Assembly: GCA_010909165.1 (NCBI GenBank)
Contig: VJWM01000025.1
Span: 2,170,001-2,234,000, forward strand
Reading direction: 5' to 3'
DNA length: 64,000 bases
Source: Anthoceros angustus
Taxonomy: Eukaryota; Streptophyta; Anthocerotopsida; Anthocerotales; Anthocerotaceae
The notes beneath the pieces were generated by a model, which was given only the letters and a program-made list of their open reading frames with translations, ran no database searches and was not told the DNA's origin. Each line of letters begins with the position of its first letter. Within the stretch, counting starts at the first letter, position 1. This document shows, in pieces, positions 1 to 12,234 of the stretch. Both the position numbers and the translations under genes were made by a program.

Positions 1-463
1 TGCACCTGCAACAGGCTCTTTGTAACATGTTGGCTTTGTCAGACACTTTTATCATGTGAATGCATTAACCATTTTCAGGCAGGCTTCGTTATGGATCAAT
101 TTTATGCGTCCGTCCTTTGAAGGTTGTCGTCTATAGTCCCTACCGAAGGTACGGAAGAAAGCCAGACATCTTGTGTTGGGTACTAGAAAGGAGGCATGTT
201 GCTGCCGCAACGTTAGCCAGAAGGGCCGACGACTGAGTTGTGGGCAATCTCTTCCAAAAGTAAAATCTGCCGAAAACCAGGCTGCTCATTATTAACCATC
301 CTCAGAGGTACGTAGAGCTGGCGTGTTTCCCCTCTCAAGGTAAACGTCAGGAATCACCACGTGCAAAACCGTCTGACAAGCTGCAGGGGAGGTAAAGGAG
401 GAGGACTTTAGGCAACCAATTCGGCTCCGCTGCTTGGCCAATCCTCGGAATTCAACTCATGGG

Positions 464-2459
464 TTAAAGCTTCTGTCTTCCGTCTTCGTGCTGGACAAAA
501 TGGATCAGCCCAAGCCCATATTCTTGTGCTGGCTGACAGCTAAAGGTCGACTGGCCGGTGCATGTTCTCCAGAACTGAATTCTTCTGAACGGCTGAACCG
601 TCCATACTCCGTTCACATCACATACGACCAGTATGTTCCTCCCTTTGTAATGTTGCAGACCCATTGGATCCGTGCTTCTCCGTTCGCATTGATCATGTTT
701 CTTTTTATCACGGCGTGATCTGCCCTTGGACTTCCAGTCTTTTCCACCCTGTTTCTGAGGCTTGTCTACACGTGCAGAATTCTCCCTGGGGTGCAACGGA
801 ACATAACTTTCTGGTGGCGGTGGTGGTGGTGGGTTAGGCCATGGAGTTCTTTGGGAGGGAACCACAACCTCCAAAGGCGGATCTATTACCCAACTGCAAA
901 ACACAACCGAAGAGCTTAAATGTGTGTCTCAAGAAAAAACACCAGCAAGGACTCCCCAAAGCCCAAAAGCACTATCTATGTGTAGCACAGCATACTCAGA
1001 ACAAGAGAACTACAACAGGTCAGAGAACAGATACCGATGAGGATGCTTGCTGTCAGCTCGAGCTTCTGCGCGCAACCACCACACAAGAACACGGCTTCCA
1101 CAGTTTCCAAGAGGCTCAATCAGCTGCTCATCTCTTACAATACTTGTTGGAGAGTCAATGCCCATTGGCAGAAAACCAATCATCCCAATCCTTCAGCCGA
1201 CGCGGCTTTAAACTACTCTCCCAGAGGATCTCCGAATTGATGACAAACCCTGCCCACTCCAGACTCCTGCGCGCTGTGAACACATCCACAGGCTCTGTAT
1301 ATCCCACTGTAACAGACCCATGCGGATGGTCAACTGTATGCCACCCTACCAAATGACCAGAGCTGTTACAGACAGGGCCCTGAATCGGATAGAACTTTGA
1401 GCTAGCATCTACTGATGCAGCCTCTTCTAATTTTCTTGGCTCCTGCAGTATCCCAACTGAAACTGCTCCTAGCCATTTGACAGTTTGCACCTCTTCAAAG
1501 AACTCAAGGCTGTAAGAATTGCTTTCATCTGCAAACACCACAATGCCATGCAGCTTCTTTTGACGCACATATCTGCATAAACAAGGAAAAATCTGGTTCA
1601 CATCCTGGTTGACGCAACGGCAAAGCACTTGTAGCACCTAATACAATAAGCCAAGAGGGAGGAAAAGACGTGAATCTGACCTCAGTCCATCCAGCCTCAA
1701 CCTTGCTTCCACTTCAGCTTGCTCATCCCACGAACTTGGCAGGAGTACATCAGGTGTCAAGTGGACAAACTCCAAGTCTGATTTGGCTAACAGCTCCACA
1801 GTTTCTGTAGAAGCCTGGCCCCCGGCCTCAACAACAATCCAGGTCAACGGACCTGGGATATGAGAGAGTGTGGAACGAAGGCCTGTTAAATGGGCAGTCT
1901 GGAAAGTGCGAGAAAAAGTGGGGGTTATAGCAATGATTCTCCGCCTGTGTCTGCCTCCATATAAATGCATCTGCTCCTCTTGAACACGAAGAATCAAATT
2001 GTGTGCCACCAGCATCTGCAAGGGATCTGGATGAGGCCATGGCCGGACAAGGATCTCATGTCGTCCCACATGCACCCGACTGCTCTTAGTGCCGTTCAAT
2101 GGAAGTGAACCCTCAGATGTTTCCTTGTCCACGAGTGTGTGATTCTGTGGAGCAACCTCCGAGTGAAAAACATAAGGGTATTGCAGAGCCACATCACTGT
2201 CATTTATTCTGTTTGTGATCTCAGTTGATGCAAGACTTAGGTAAGGAACATCAGGCTGGCTCCAGTGAAATGCAAAAAAAAGAGATTCCCTTGAGAACCG
2301 GAAGCCAAGGACCAGACTCGCAACGCATGCCAGAATCTGTAAGAAGATCCGGCATAGAAAACCAGCGGACCAAACCGCGTTCTCTCCCGAGTGCTCAGGA
2401 CTGACACCTCCTCTAGCACTCCGTGTTCTAGGAGCCGCACGGTAGCTTCCGAACTTCAT
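464..2459 (-). CDS. IRX14-like: GT43 xylan glycosyltransferase, IRX14-like
   Basis: Predicted Golgi type II membrane protein of glycosyltransferase family 43, which builds the xylan backbone. Exons, transcript order: 2459-1681, 1572 to about 1217, about 1131-1035, 893-464; together 1,662 nt (553 aa). The exon 2/3 junction is the least certain. A hydrophobic anchor (ACVASLVLGF) lies near residue 50. The GT43 core is clear: RRIIAITPTFSRTFQ, LTWIVVEAG, then LHGIVVFADESNSYS and VKWLGAVSVGIL in exon 2. Exon 3 gives IEPLGNCGSRVLVWWLRAEA and exon 4 gives WVIDPPLEVVVPSQRTPWP, both IRX14 hallmarks. The basic low-complexity tail is also typical. Another ATG lies 48 nt upstream at 2507, but the chosen one has A at -3 and gives the usual MK start. 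Family assignment is firm. IRX14 rather than IRX9 rests on the exon 3-4 motifs. Confidence 0.9.
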
Positions 2460-2519
2460 CTTCCGAGGCCAAACACTACGGGCTGTTGATATGGGCTGCC
2501 CGCACATAAAAGCAAGTCA

Positions 2520-3700
2520 TGGCGCGACCTCTATCATATCTTGCCCCTCCTGAGATGTTTCACACGAGGAGGAAAACCAGAACACACTAAATTCCCGCCG
2601 TGCACTAAACTTGCACTCCCGCGCTGCCTGCCGCACTTTCAAGCATTGTCATCGCTCCGAGAACCTGCTACGGTGTTTCTTGGCCGCTGTCAAGCACTGC
2701 CACGGCCCGGAGCGGGAATTCTAGAATCATGAGGTGATCAGAACACACTTTCAGCTCAGAAACATGTTGCCTCTCAAGTAAACAACAGAATCCCTTGCAC
2801 GCTGTACAGATCGAAACCGCAAAAACAACCAGGTCAAGCAGGGAAAGAGAAGTGACAACAGAAAACAGCAGAGAAAGCAACAAGACATACAAGGAGAGAA
2901 TTCCCTCGGACGTGTAGGACGTCAATAGCAATATAGGAATTGCAGAAAAAAAGCCTACTCCACACCAACATCACAGTCTTCACTCGGGACAATTGAACTC
3001 AAGAAATGTCCAACGCTCCAGCTGGCTCTCTCACCGCAACAGGAATGCAGGCGACTGTGATCCCTCAAGGCACCACGCCGGTGGCAGGACGTACTTGCCA
3101 CACATAGACGAGGATACATAGCAGAACAACGATGGAACCAGGCCAGCTGCCATGACTGAAGCTGCCTGGCTACGGGAAAGGATCAGCAGATCGTCTTGAT
3201 TAGGCCTTATTAACGCCGTTCCGTTGCGTCAAGAACGCAACCCGTTGTTCTCATGTTGTTTCAAGTTAAACGTAAAACACATAGGTAACCCCAGAATGGC
3301 TGTGCACCTTCCGATGCATTGTTGCTGGCCGCAAGAACGCGTAAGCTTGGTTAGGCCATTTAACACTAGGCCCCGGCCCTGGAGCCAGCCTATTGGGGCT
3401 CCCTATACGGATCGTACATTCCATATGTTTGGTAAATGTTGGGGATGCTTTGTCTTGGCACCTAGTGCCCCCTCGGCACCCAGTGCCTCGGCCAGTTGTT
3501 TACATGTTATTCTTTGAATCGTGCCATTTTTATTTATTCCCGCCCTCTCCCCTATGGTGCGGTCCACTCCTTCAGTGGCAGTCAGGGACACTCCCTGTCT
3601 AATCTGCCCTCAGCTGTGCTATAGGGTCAAGGGAGTGAAATGTCGCATTGGGCACAAACATAAGGACTTTCAACCGACCTTGCCTACCAGCTTCCTCTGG
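2520..3700. other. Intergenic, no gene recognised
   Basis: This stretch lies between the IRX14-like start and the LINE remnant. I see only short unconserved frames on either strand. The part next to the IRX14-like start is presumably its promoter and 5' leader. Confidence 0.5.
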
Positions 3701-3708
3701 ATCGCCTT

Positions 3709-4870
3709 ATGATGAACCCTGGGGACGAGGCGTCTTGGACTCTGTTCATGTTTCTCCCCCGGTGGTGTCTTCGTCGCTCCAGGGGTGGTTCTTCCGGCCA
3801 TAGGGATATGGCATCTCGTCTCCGTCGGTTCCGGGCTGAGGACTGGGAAGCTGTGCAGGAGGTGGGAGGGCGCATGGCGAGATCCAAGCTGGAGGCTATC
3901 AAGGATCGAGTCTGTCAAGACCTCGCCAAGGCAGGTTATTGGCAAAGGCAGGTTAAGGCAGGTTTTGAGGGCCAACAGGTTACTGGCTATGGAGAAGCCC
4001 ATGCCTAGGGTGCGCCCTATTGTCGTTAGGGAGGCATTCTTACGCCTCATAGATCGCAGCATTGCTATCCAACTTCGAGAGCAGTTCCAGGAGCATCTTT
4101 GCCCTCACCAATTTGGGATTGCCACTCCGGGGGGTTGTGAGTTGGCCGCGTTCACTATCGCTGCGGTTCTGGAGTTACATCAAGGTTGGGTCGCCCTATA
4201 GGTGGACGTCGGGAATGCTTTCAACACGATCTCTAGGAAGGCAATTTTTAAAGAGCTGAAGGATGCAGGCGGGCACCTAGCAAGTCTTATTTCTTTCGTC
4301 CGCTCTTTCTATGGTTCTCCGTCTACTCTCTACTTTCAGCACGGACCATCTAAGGAAGGGGTTGCTGTGCTGGACTCGGCGACCAGCATGAGACAGAGGG
4401 ATCCCTTGGGGGGTGCCCTCTTTGCCGTTGCGCACTTCAAGGCCCTGGTCATTACTGCCAGCGCGGTCGAGGAGTGTTTTTTTCCATCCCTGGTGGATGA
4501 CACTCATATCTTAGGACCCGAGGGCAAGGTCAAGGAAGCCCTCGCATTCTTCTCCTCAAAGCTCTCCTACTTGGGTTTGAGGGTCAAGATTTTGAAGTGC
4601 AAGGTTTTGTCCCCATCTGGCATTACTCCCTCTCTTCAATTTCCTTGGGGGGACATTGTTCCTTCGCAGGGACTTCGCGTCTTGGGGGTCCCCATGGGAC
4701 CTCTGACCTTTATTTCAAGGTTTTGTGGATAAGGCTTTGAAGGAGGACTTGGCCCATGTTTGCAACCTATCTCTCTTACGGGACCCAAGCTCCGGGGTAG
4801 GATCCTCAGCCTCCGAGTCAGTCTCATCCTCGACACTTTCAAAGGCTAAGGCCCCCCACTTGCCCTCTGG
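3709..4870 (+). pseudogene. Degenerate LINE-type reverse transcriptase
   Basis: Remnant of a non-LTR retrotransposon reverse transcriptase read through at least three frames. The first frame carries LFMFLPRWCLRRSRGG and a GHRDM segment. A shift near 3990 moves into RVRPIVVREAFLRLIDRSIA and HQFGIATPGGCELAAF. An in-frame TAG at 4199-4201 precedes VDVGNAFNTISRKAIF. The palm continues through RQRDPLGGALFAVAHF and FPSLVDDTHILGPEGKV, where the catalytic double Asp survives although the preceding residue is V. Another shift follows at about 4,790. Stops and shifts make it non-functional. No ORF1, endonuclease or poly-A tail is visible, so it is an internal fragment. Confidence 0.85.
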
Positions 4871-5319
4871 GGACCCTTCTTTCCCCAAGCCTCTACCAAA
4901 GATCCGTGCTGCTTGACAGGGCAATCGCTTTTTTATGAGATGGTCACCATGACACACCATAGAGGCAAGTCCGTAATCAAACACTGGTAAATACAGAGGG
5001 ATCGGACGGATCATGGATGACAACTCACCGGCACCATCAACCGATACCAGACTCCAAACTTTGGAGGATTGGCAAGATCAAAAAAGGCAGAGTCCACCTT
5101 CGGATGTTGACCACCTTGCCCACCACTGAAAGAATTTTCCTAACCATGGAGACGAGTTGTATTGGTAGCGACGGTAATCGAACCCACAAGAATTTCTGCT
5201 TGATAGTAAATTATTGCAGAGTACAACCCGGCGTCCAGGCCTCTAGTAGAACTGGTACAGAGTCCTTGAATAAGACGTGAGTCTGCAGTAGCTTACCCGC
5301 ATCCTCACTGTTATCACAT

Positions 5320-5421
5320 TTAATCTGGAACGTGCCATCTCCTTTCATAAAAGCATATGCACCTAGGTTGTACGCCAAGCACTTTAGTGGCCCAGGTGTC
5401 GACCTCCTGCGTGGAGGGAGT
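5320..5421 (-). pseudogene. Interrupted open frame of unknown origin (left part)
   Basis: Thirty-three codons starting [16 protein letters not shown] and ending at a TAA at 5322-5320. Codon phase matches the frame ending at 8365 on the other side of the TIR element, so the two look like halves of one reading frame split by the insertion. Confidence 0.45.
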
Positions 5422-5504
5422 ATACAACAGCATCTGTTTAGAAAGGGGTTTCTCCTGAAACCCCTTTTTGCACACGTACTTGGCCGGACCCCTTTTTGTA
5501 CTTG

Positions 5505-6859
<1,355 letters not shown>

Positions 6860-6881
6860 AAGAAATGCTGCGGACCTTACC

Positions 6882-6966
6882 AAAAAATCCGCACTATAAT
6901 CGTGCTTTTGATATTTCTCTGCGGACATGTTACGCAACCTTTTGAATAATTGTTTTGATACACGTT
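6882..6966 (+). repeat. Direct repeat flanking the (AT)n array, right copy
   Basis: Partner of 5505-5580. It is slightly longer through small insertions (for example CGTGC after the shared CACTATAAT) and ends in the same TTGTTTTGATACACGT. Confidence 0.85.
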
Positions 6967-8368
6967 ATTTGAGATTGTAGATTGCAAGTATGTGGCAAAA
7001 ACCTAAAGTCCCATTCTCGTTCGGCTTTTTTTTCAAACTGGACCACATTGCGCAAACTTATGCGCGCACTTACATCTAAGCAGGTCTCCAACATCCGCAA
7101 TCATTGCGGTGTTGGGCGATATCTAAAACATTTAGAGTTTTTAGGGCTTGCTGTAATTCTGGTGCGCAAACTTGTTTGCGCACCAACCTTTCATTCATTC
7201 TAGTCAATCCTATGACTATACTCTCGCTCCGAGAATTTTACAGGACTTTGTTCCTTAGACATTGGGACAATAATGTCTTCTTTGGCCGGATGCTCTTAAT
7301 CCACGTCTAGTGCGAAAATGAGAGTGGCATGGTCTGCACTTAGAGCTGGGCCCACGCCAAATGTCTCAAGATTCAAAAGATGCAAAAGGTTCTCACTACT
7401 AGTTCAAAGTTTTAACCACTAGAAAAAAAGATGAGGGTTAAGTAAAGATAAGAACATATTCACATTAGGGAGCTGCACAAAAAAGGTTGAAAACGTCGAA
7501 AGGAACCCTTTAAAACAATAAAAATATCAATACAAATACAAAAAAATCAAAAAATTGTCAAAATTTTAGAGCAAGTGCGCGCACTTGCCTCAAAAAACTG
7601 GACTTTTTGGTAATTTTTTTAGGGGTGTTTAGGGTTTTTTTAGACTTTTTGCTCTTTTTTTCTTTGGATGAACCGTCTGGGAATGCACTAGGAGGCATGA
7701 ACCATTTGGGTTCATGCTCCTGTGCCCTTCTTGACCTTGGTGCGCAGGCGCACACCCGGCCCCTGCCCCTGGTGCATGCACTTGTTCACCCACCCCTCGG
7801 CATGTTTGATGATAACCCAGATTAGGTCATCGTAGAAAGACGGAAACAAAGAATAAAAGGGATAGGGTGTTCTTCGTCGCATTAGGGCATAGGATAGGAA
7901 TATAAGAGTGGTCTAGGTGAACCTCCGCCGATGTCTACTTGTTATTTTGTCGGGAGTTCCGACATCCTCGCACCGCCAAAAGGACATGCTTCCCATTAGA
8001 AGATCATTTTCGCGTTCTTTTGCAGTGCATGCACAAGTTTGCACATAAGCGTTGTTTAGGCGCACTTATGCGCCTAGGCCCCCGGTATACAAAACATACA
8101 AAACCACACAAAATGCGTAAACTACGGACATGACGAAATTATGGAACAATGAGGTCACTGGCCCTTCATCACACCGACTAAATCTCCATGGACTGAGTAT
8201 AGGCGCCAGTGTAAATGACTCGAGAAGTGGTGCCGAGGAATGAAACCGATGGATGAACACCTACAAAACCAACAAAACCAAACCAACTTCGCCCGCGAAT
8301 AGGGTTGGGATTTTTTCCAAAACCCCTTTTGACAGGAGAAACCCCTTTCTAAACAGATGCTGTTATAC

Positions 8369-8803
8369 CCTAATGCTAGACGGCCAACAACAGACGAAGA
8401 GGACAAAGCTGACTCCTCCGATTCAAAGTACTTTTCTTCAGACAACACTTCTGCAAAAGGGCTGAGCTGGATATTGCCATCCCCGCTTGCCACTGGCTTA
8501 GTAGAACCCCTGGCACTTCCCGCCAGAAGGAGTCTTCATGTTGAAGTCCAGGGATTGAGGCCGAACCGGGGATTCCTCCGGTCTCCCTAAAGCGGCACCA
8601 GTACCCACTCTGGAGGGAGGGTTTGCCGTACGATCTGTGACTGCTGCACTTTGTGGGAGAGCACCGAGACGCAGACTCGGCGCCCGCCCGAAAGCAAAGA
8701 TCAGAGCCCCGGTGGGGCCCTGTGCCATCATGAGATGTTCGATCACACGGCTATCCCGCTTGCCGAGCCACCGTAAAAGATAATTGATGTACATTTCATA
8801 CAT
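8369..8803 (-). pseudogene. Interrupted open frame of unknown origin (right part)
   Basis: Coding-like sequence on the minus strand just outside the right TIR. One frame (8803-8498) reads through GKRDSRVIEHLMMAQGPTGA. A shift near 8,530 moves into a second frame rich in Ser and Glu (SPFAEVLSEEKYFESEESAL) that runs to the transposon edge. Deleting the element with one ATAC copy lets this second frame continue in phase into 5421-5320. I recognise no family. It may itself be an old transposable-element protein. Confidence 0.45.
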
Positions 8804-11800
8804 TATGCCTCCATCCCTAGCCTACTATGGATGTGCCTACCATGGATATGTACTCAGAAGCTTAAATTCATTATTTTGGGCTTTAGGCTCCTATGTAGAA
8901 GTTCGATGCATTCACTTAATGCAATGACATAGATGAATGAAATGAATTAGATGAGCTATTTCTGATGTATGTTCAGGAGGGCGTTCTTCTTGCTATCCCG
9001 GCATCAGGGTGGCAAGCATGAGGGAGAAATGAGTTCTGTTCTTCTTCTTGAGACAGGGTGCCATCATCCATACCAATTTTGGCTAGCATCTCAATGTATG
9101 CTTGCTTACGTTGCACATTCACCTTCTTTCAGGAATTGATTTCTTGGAGGAGAGCATGTGCCTACTCTTCTTGCCCCATCCCTGCCGGGAAGCTTGTCAC
9201 AATTTCCACCATGCTAACTTTGAAATGATAATGCCACTTTGTTGCAAGGTTCTCTCCATACACCATGCACAATTCTTGTACATGGGTAACTACTAGTTTG
9301 GCGAGTCCCCTTTTGTCCCAGATCACATGTCTCTCTAGAAGAAGAATCGACCTTCCAGGATACGCTTGTTAGGCACATGCAATTCTCCCAGGATATGTTT
9401 ATCAGGTGTACCCAAGAGAAAATCTTGAAAGAAAAATGCCCTCAAGATACATTTATGAGGTGTATCATAAAAACCCTCTAACCAACAATCAACTCTAAAA
9501 CACGCACTTTAGACGTACCTTAGAAACTTGCTCTAATGACTTGCAACAAGAGGTGCAAGCAATAAGCAAGATGTGTCACAACACATGCACAACATAATAT
9601 AACCTAGCTCTGGAACATTTATATAAGGAAAAGAATCGCGCTATTTAGAAAACCCTTCCTAATATTATACCACATAATTATACCATTAATCCTCATAGAC
9701 TATTATAATTCTTCACCACTAAACCCTAAGGTATTTTATATTGTATCAAAATTGGAGAATGCGGCCCTTGGCAGTCTCCTTGGATGTCCTCCGCTCAAAG
9801 GGCTTTCCCCATCAGGTTCTCCCTCAATAGAGATGCACACCAACAGGTATGATATATACGTATATATATAAAAAATATGGATATGTGATAATTACAAATT
9901 ATATTAATTTCTATTATGCGTTGATACATCTAAGTTTTGAGACATGACATACATTCGAACGTTATCTGAAGTTTTGCAAGCCAAGTTGATGCATCTCATA
10001 CCCACGTGCCACGACACCCATCACGTGTGAGGGACGTGCGGAAGACGCCAACAATTGGCCATTTGAGATTTATCTTCTGACATCTCTGGCAAAGTGTTCC
10101 TTCTAGGTACTGTACTATCTCCGTGTCGCCAGCCCGACCCGTCAGGTTATTTCTCCAGACATCAGTGAATCTCGTTTCCGGAGGCGTTCACGAAGCTGTT
10201 CAAAGGCTCTTTATCTTCAATTTGTGCACCTTCGAGTCTCCAAGAATCGGATACATCCATATGCCTCCATCTCGCACGGTGCAGGGTCGGGCCGGGCCAT
10301 GATAGTTTTAGAGTGGTGTGTGTCTCTCTTCGCCAAGTTCACCAAGTCCGTCAAACAATCCATGGGTTTCCTCTTGGGAGTCTAGGCTGCATGCAACCCA
10401 CAGCCACATGTTCAGAACTCAGAACTCCTTGTTGCCCAACCTGTGCACGAAGCAACTTCCAACTTCTCAATCCCAAAGTCCGAATATCACGTTCCTGGAG
10501 AACATACGCAAGTAGGGTACGTTCAGTCTAAAAAGTCTTCAAGCCTGTTCCAAGCTCTCTCATCAACATTTCAACATTCAATTTCGAACAAAAGAAGCCT
10601 TTCTGAATCCTGTGGCCAGCTTTCACATCAGCGTGCACATCGTCCGCACCAGAACACTTGGATGCCCAGAAGCTCCGCCTCCACACAGGCCCCCGGACTT
10701 TCTTGCCGGAAGTCGGGAGACACGAGCTCGGTTCCCAAAAAGCTGTTGCCAACAGAAAAACAATGACCAAGATGCGTGAACAACTTTGCAGGTCCATGTG
10801 TCCCCCTTGGTACCATCGAACAAGCCGCCATGCATCCACACTAGCTACAAAACGAATTAACGAATAAGGAGAAGAAAGGAACTTTACGGAGGCTTACCCT
10901 TGCACGGATGTCGAGAAAGGACGAACATCGCAACCACCGGACATGTTCCAGGTTTGCCACAAGCCAAGCAAGTAGTCTCATAAGCACTTGCCAGTGGCCA
11001 CTAGTGCGCTTTAATAAAATTCTTCTTCTTGTAGTGGCATGCATGATAAGACTGATTTACTACAGCCATGGCAAATCAAAGCAAATGAGAAGAGGCAAGA
11101 GTGAGTGCACGAAGAACCTGGAATCTTGCATGCCGTAATTCGAAGCGCGGCATCAGGGAAGTGGGAAGAGTGAACCCTCAAACCAAGAGCGGGTCGTGCA
11201 TGGGGCAGTTTGGCACGACGTTTGGCAGTAGACGAACGCGCAAACCCCAAAACCCCGGTCATTGGCGATTGGTTCTCGTACGCGTTTCCCTCCGAGATTC
11301 TTTGCGGCGAAAGAAACGTGCTTGGCAGGAGCACGCGCGGCCAGGCAGGCCGGTGAACGCACACTTCATCGCATTACGCGACAGATGCAGGCATTACACA
11401 GCAGAGCGGGATTAGGCGGAGAAGGCATTGAAGAAGAAGGCCGGCCAGGGCGCAGGGCTCGCTGCTCGAGCATTGGACGAGAAGCGTAGCTGGAGGATCA
11501 AGAAAGAACGTAAACCCTGGCTCGCTCAAGGTTGTCCGTAAGCTAATCCGCTCTGCCACAAGGCTGATCCGCAACAGAGCACGGAGCACGGAGCAGGCCG
11601 TGTAGTGTTGCGGAGACATACTTTATTGCAAGGTTCTGTCTGAGGAGGGAGAAGAGAGGTGATCCGAGCTCGCATTTTTTTTTCTGTCTTTGCCTTCCTG
11701 CCGCTGCGTCTGCACTTGCTCCTGCAACCGCACTGGAGTGGCAGGAGTATCATGCTAGTCCGCTGAGAGAGTAGGCAGGATGGGCCGGCCACTCTTTCCG

Positions 11801-12234
11801 GCTCGCGTGCCCTGTGTGGCTCAGCCCGGGGTTTGCGGCCTGGGAGAGCGGCAATGGTGTCCCTTCCGCCTCTGCCTGGCAGGGAGGGATAGCAGGCCGG
11901 ATTTGTGATCTGCTTGCCGAGCCTCGAGGCATTGCGCCCGGGCCGCCTCCGGAAGGCAGGCAGGTGGCAGATGCGCATTCTTGTAGCGACTGAGTTGGAG
12001 GAGGAAGGAAGTGCACAGGTTGTGCTCCAAGCTGGAGCTTTTAGACGAGGTAGGAGTCGGGGCGGAATGCTGCGGAGAGGAGTGGTCGATCGCCGCCCTG
12101 TCGACCTAGGATCTCCGGCGGTGTCGGCAGACGGAATCTTGAGGCTTGGCTGGGAGTTCACTCTCAAGCCATGACTCGGAGGTGTCTGCTGTCAGCGATA
12201 TGGTATCAGCTGTCTCAGGCGAGAGCCTGCTGAT
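8804..12234. other. Long interval without a recognised gene
   Basis: AT-rich and featureless from 8.8 to 10.0 kb, with a small alternating AT/TA tract near 9,850. It becomes GC-richer from 10.3 to 11.6 kb, where overlapping short frames on both strands show no conserved motif. The last 600 bp or so before 12,235 is presumably the promoter and leader of the coiled-coil gene. Confidence 0.5.

Noticed and set aside
10528-10839. Overlapping frames of about 100 codons on the minus strand
   Set aside because: One frame has a hydrophobic start like a signal peptide, but nothing conserved, and competing frames of equal quality overlap it.
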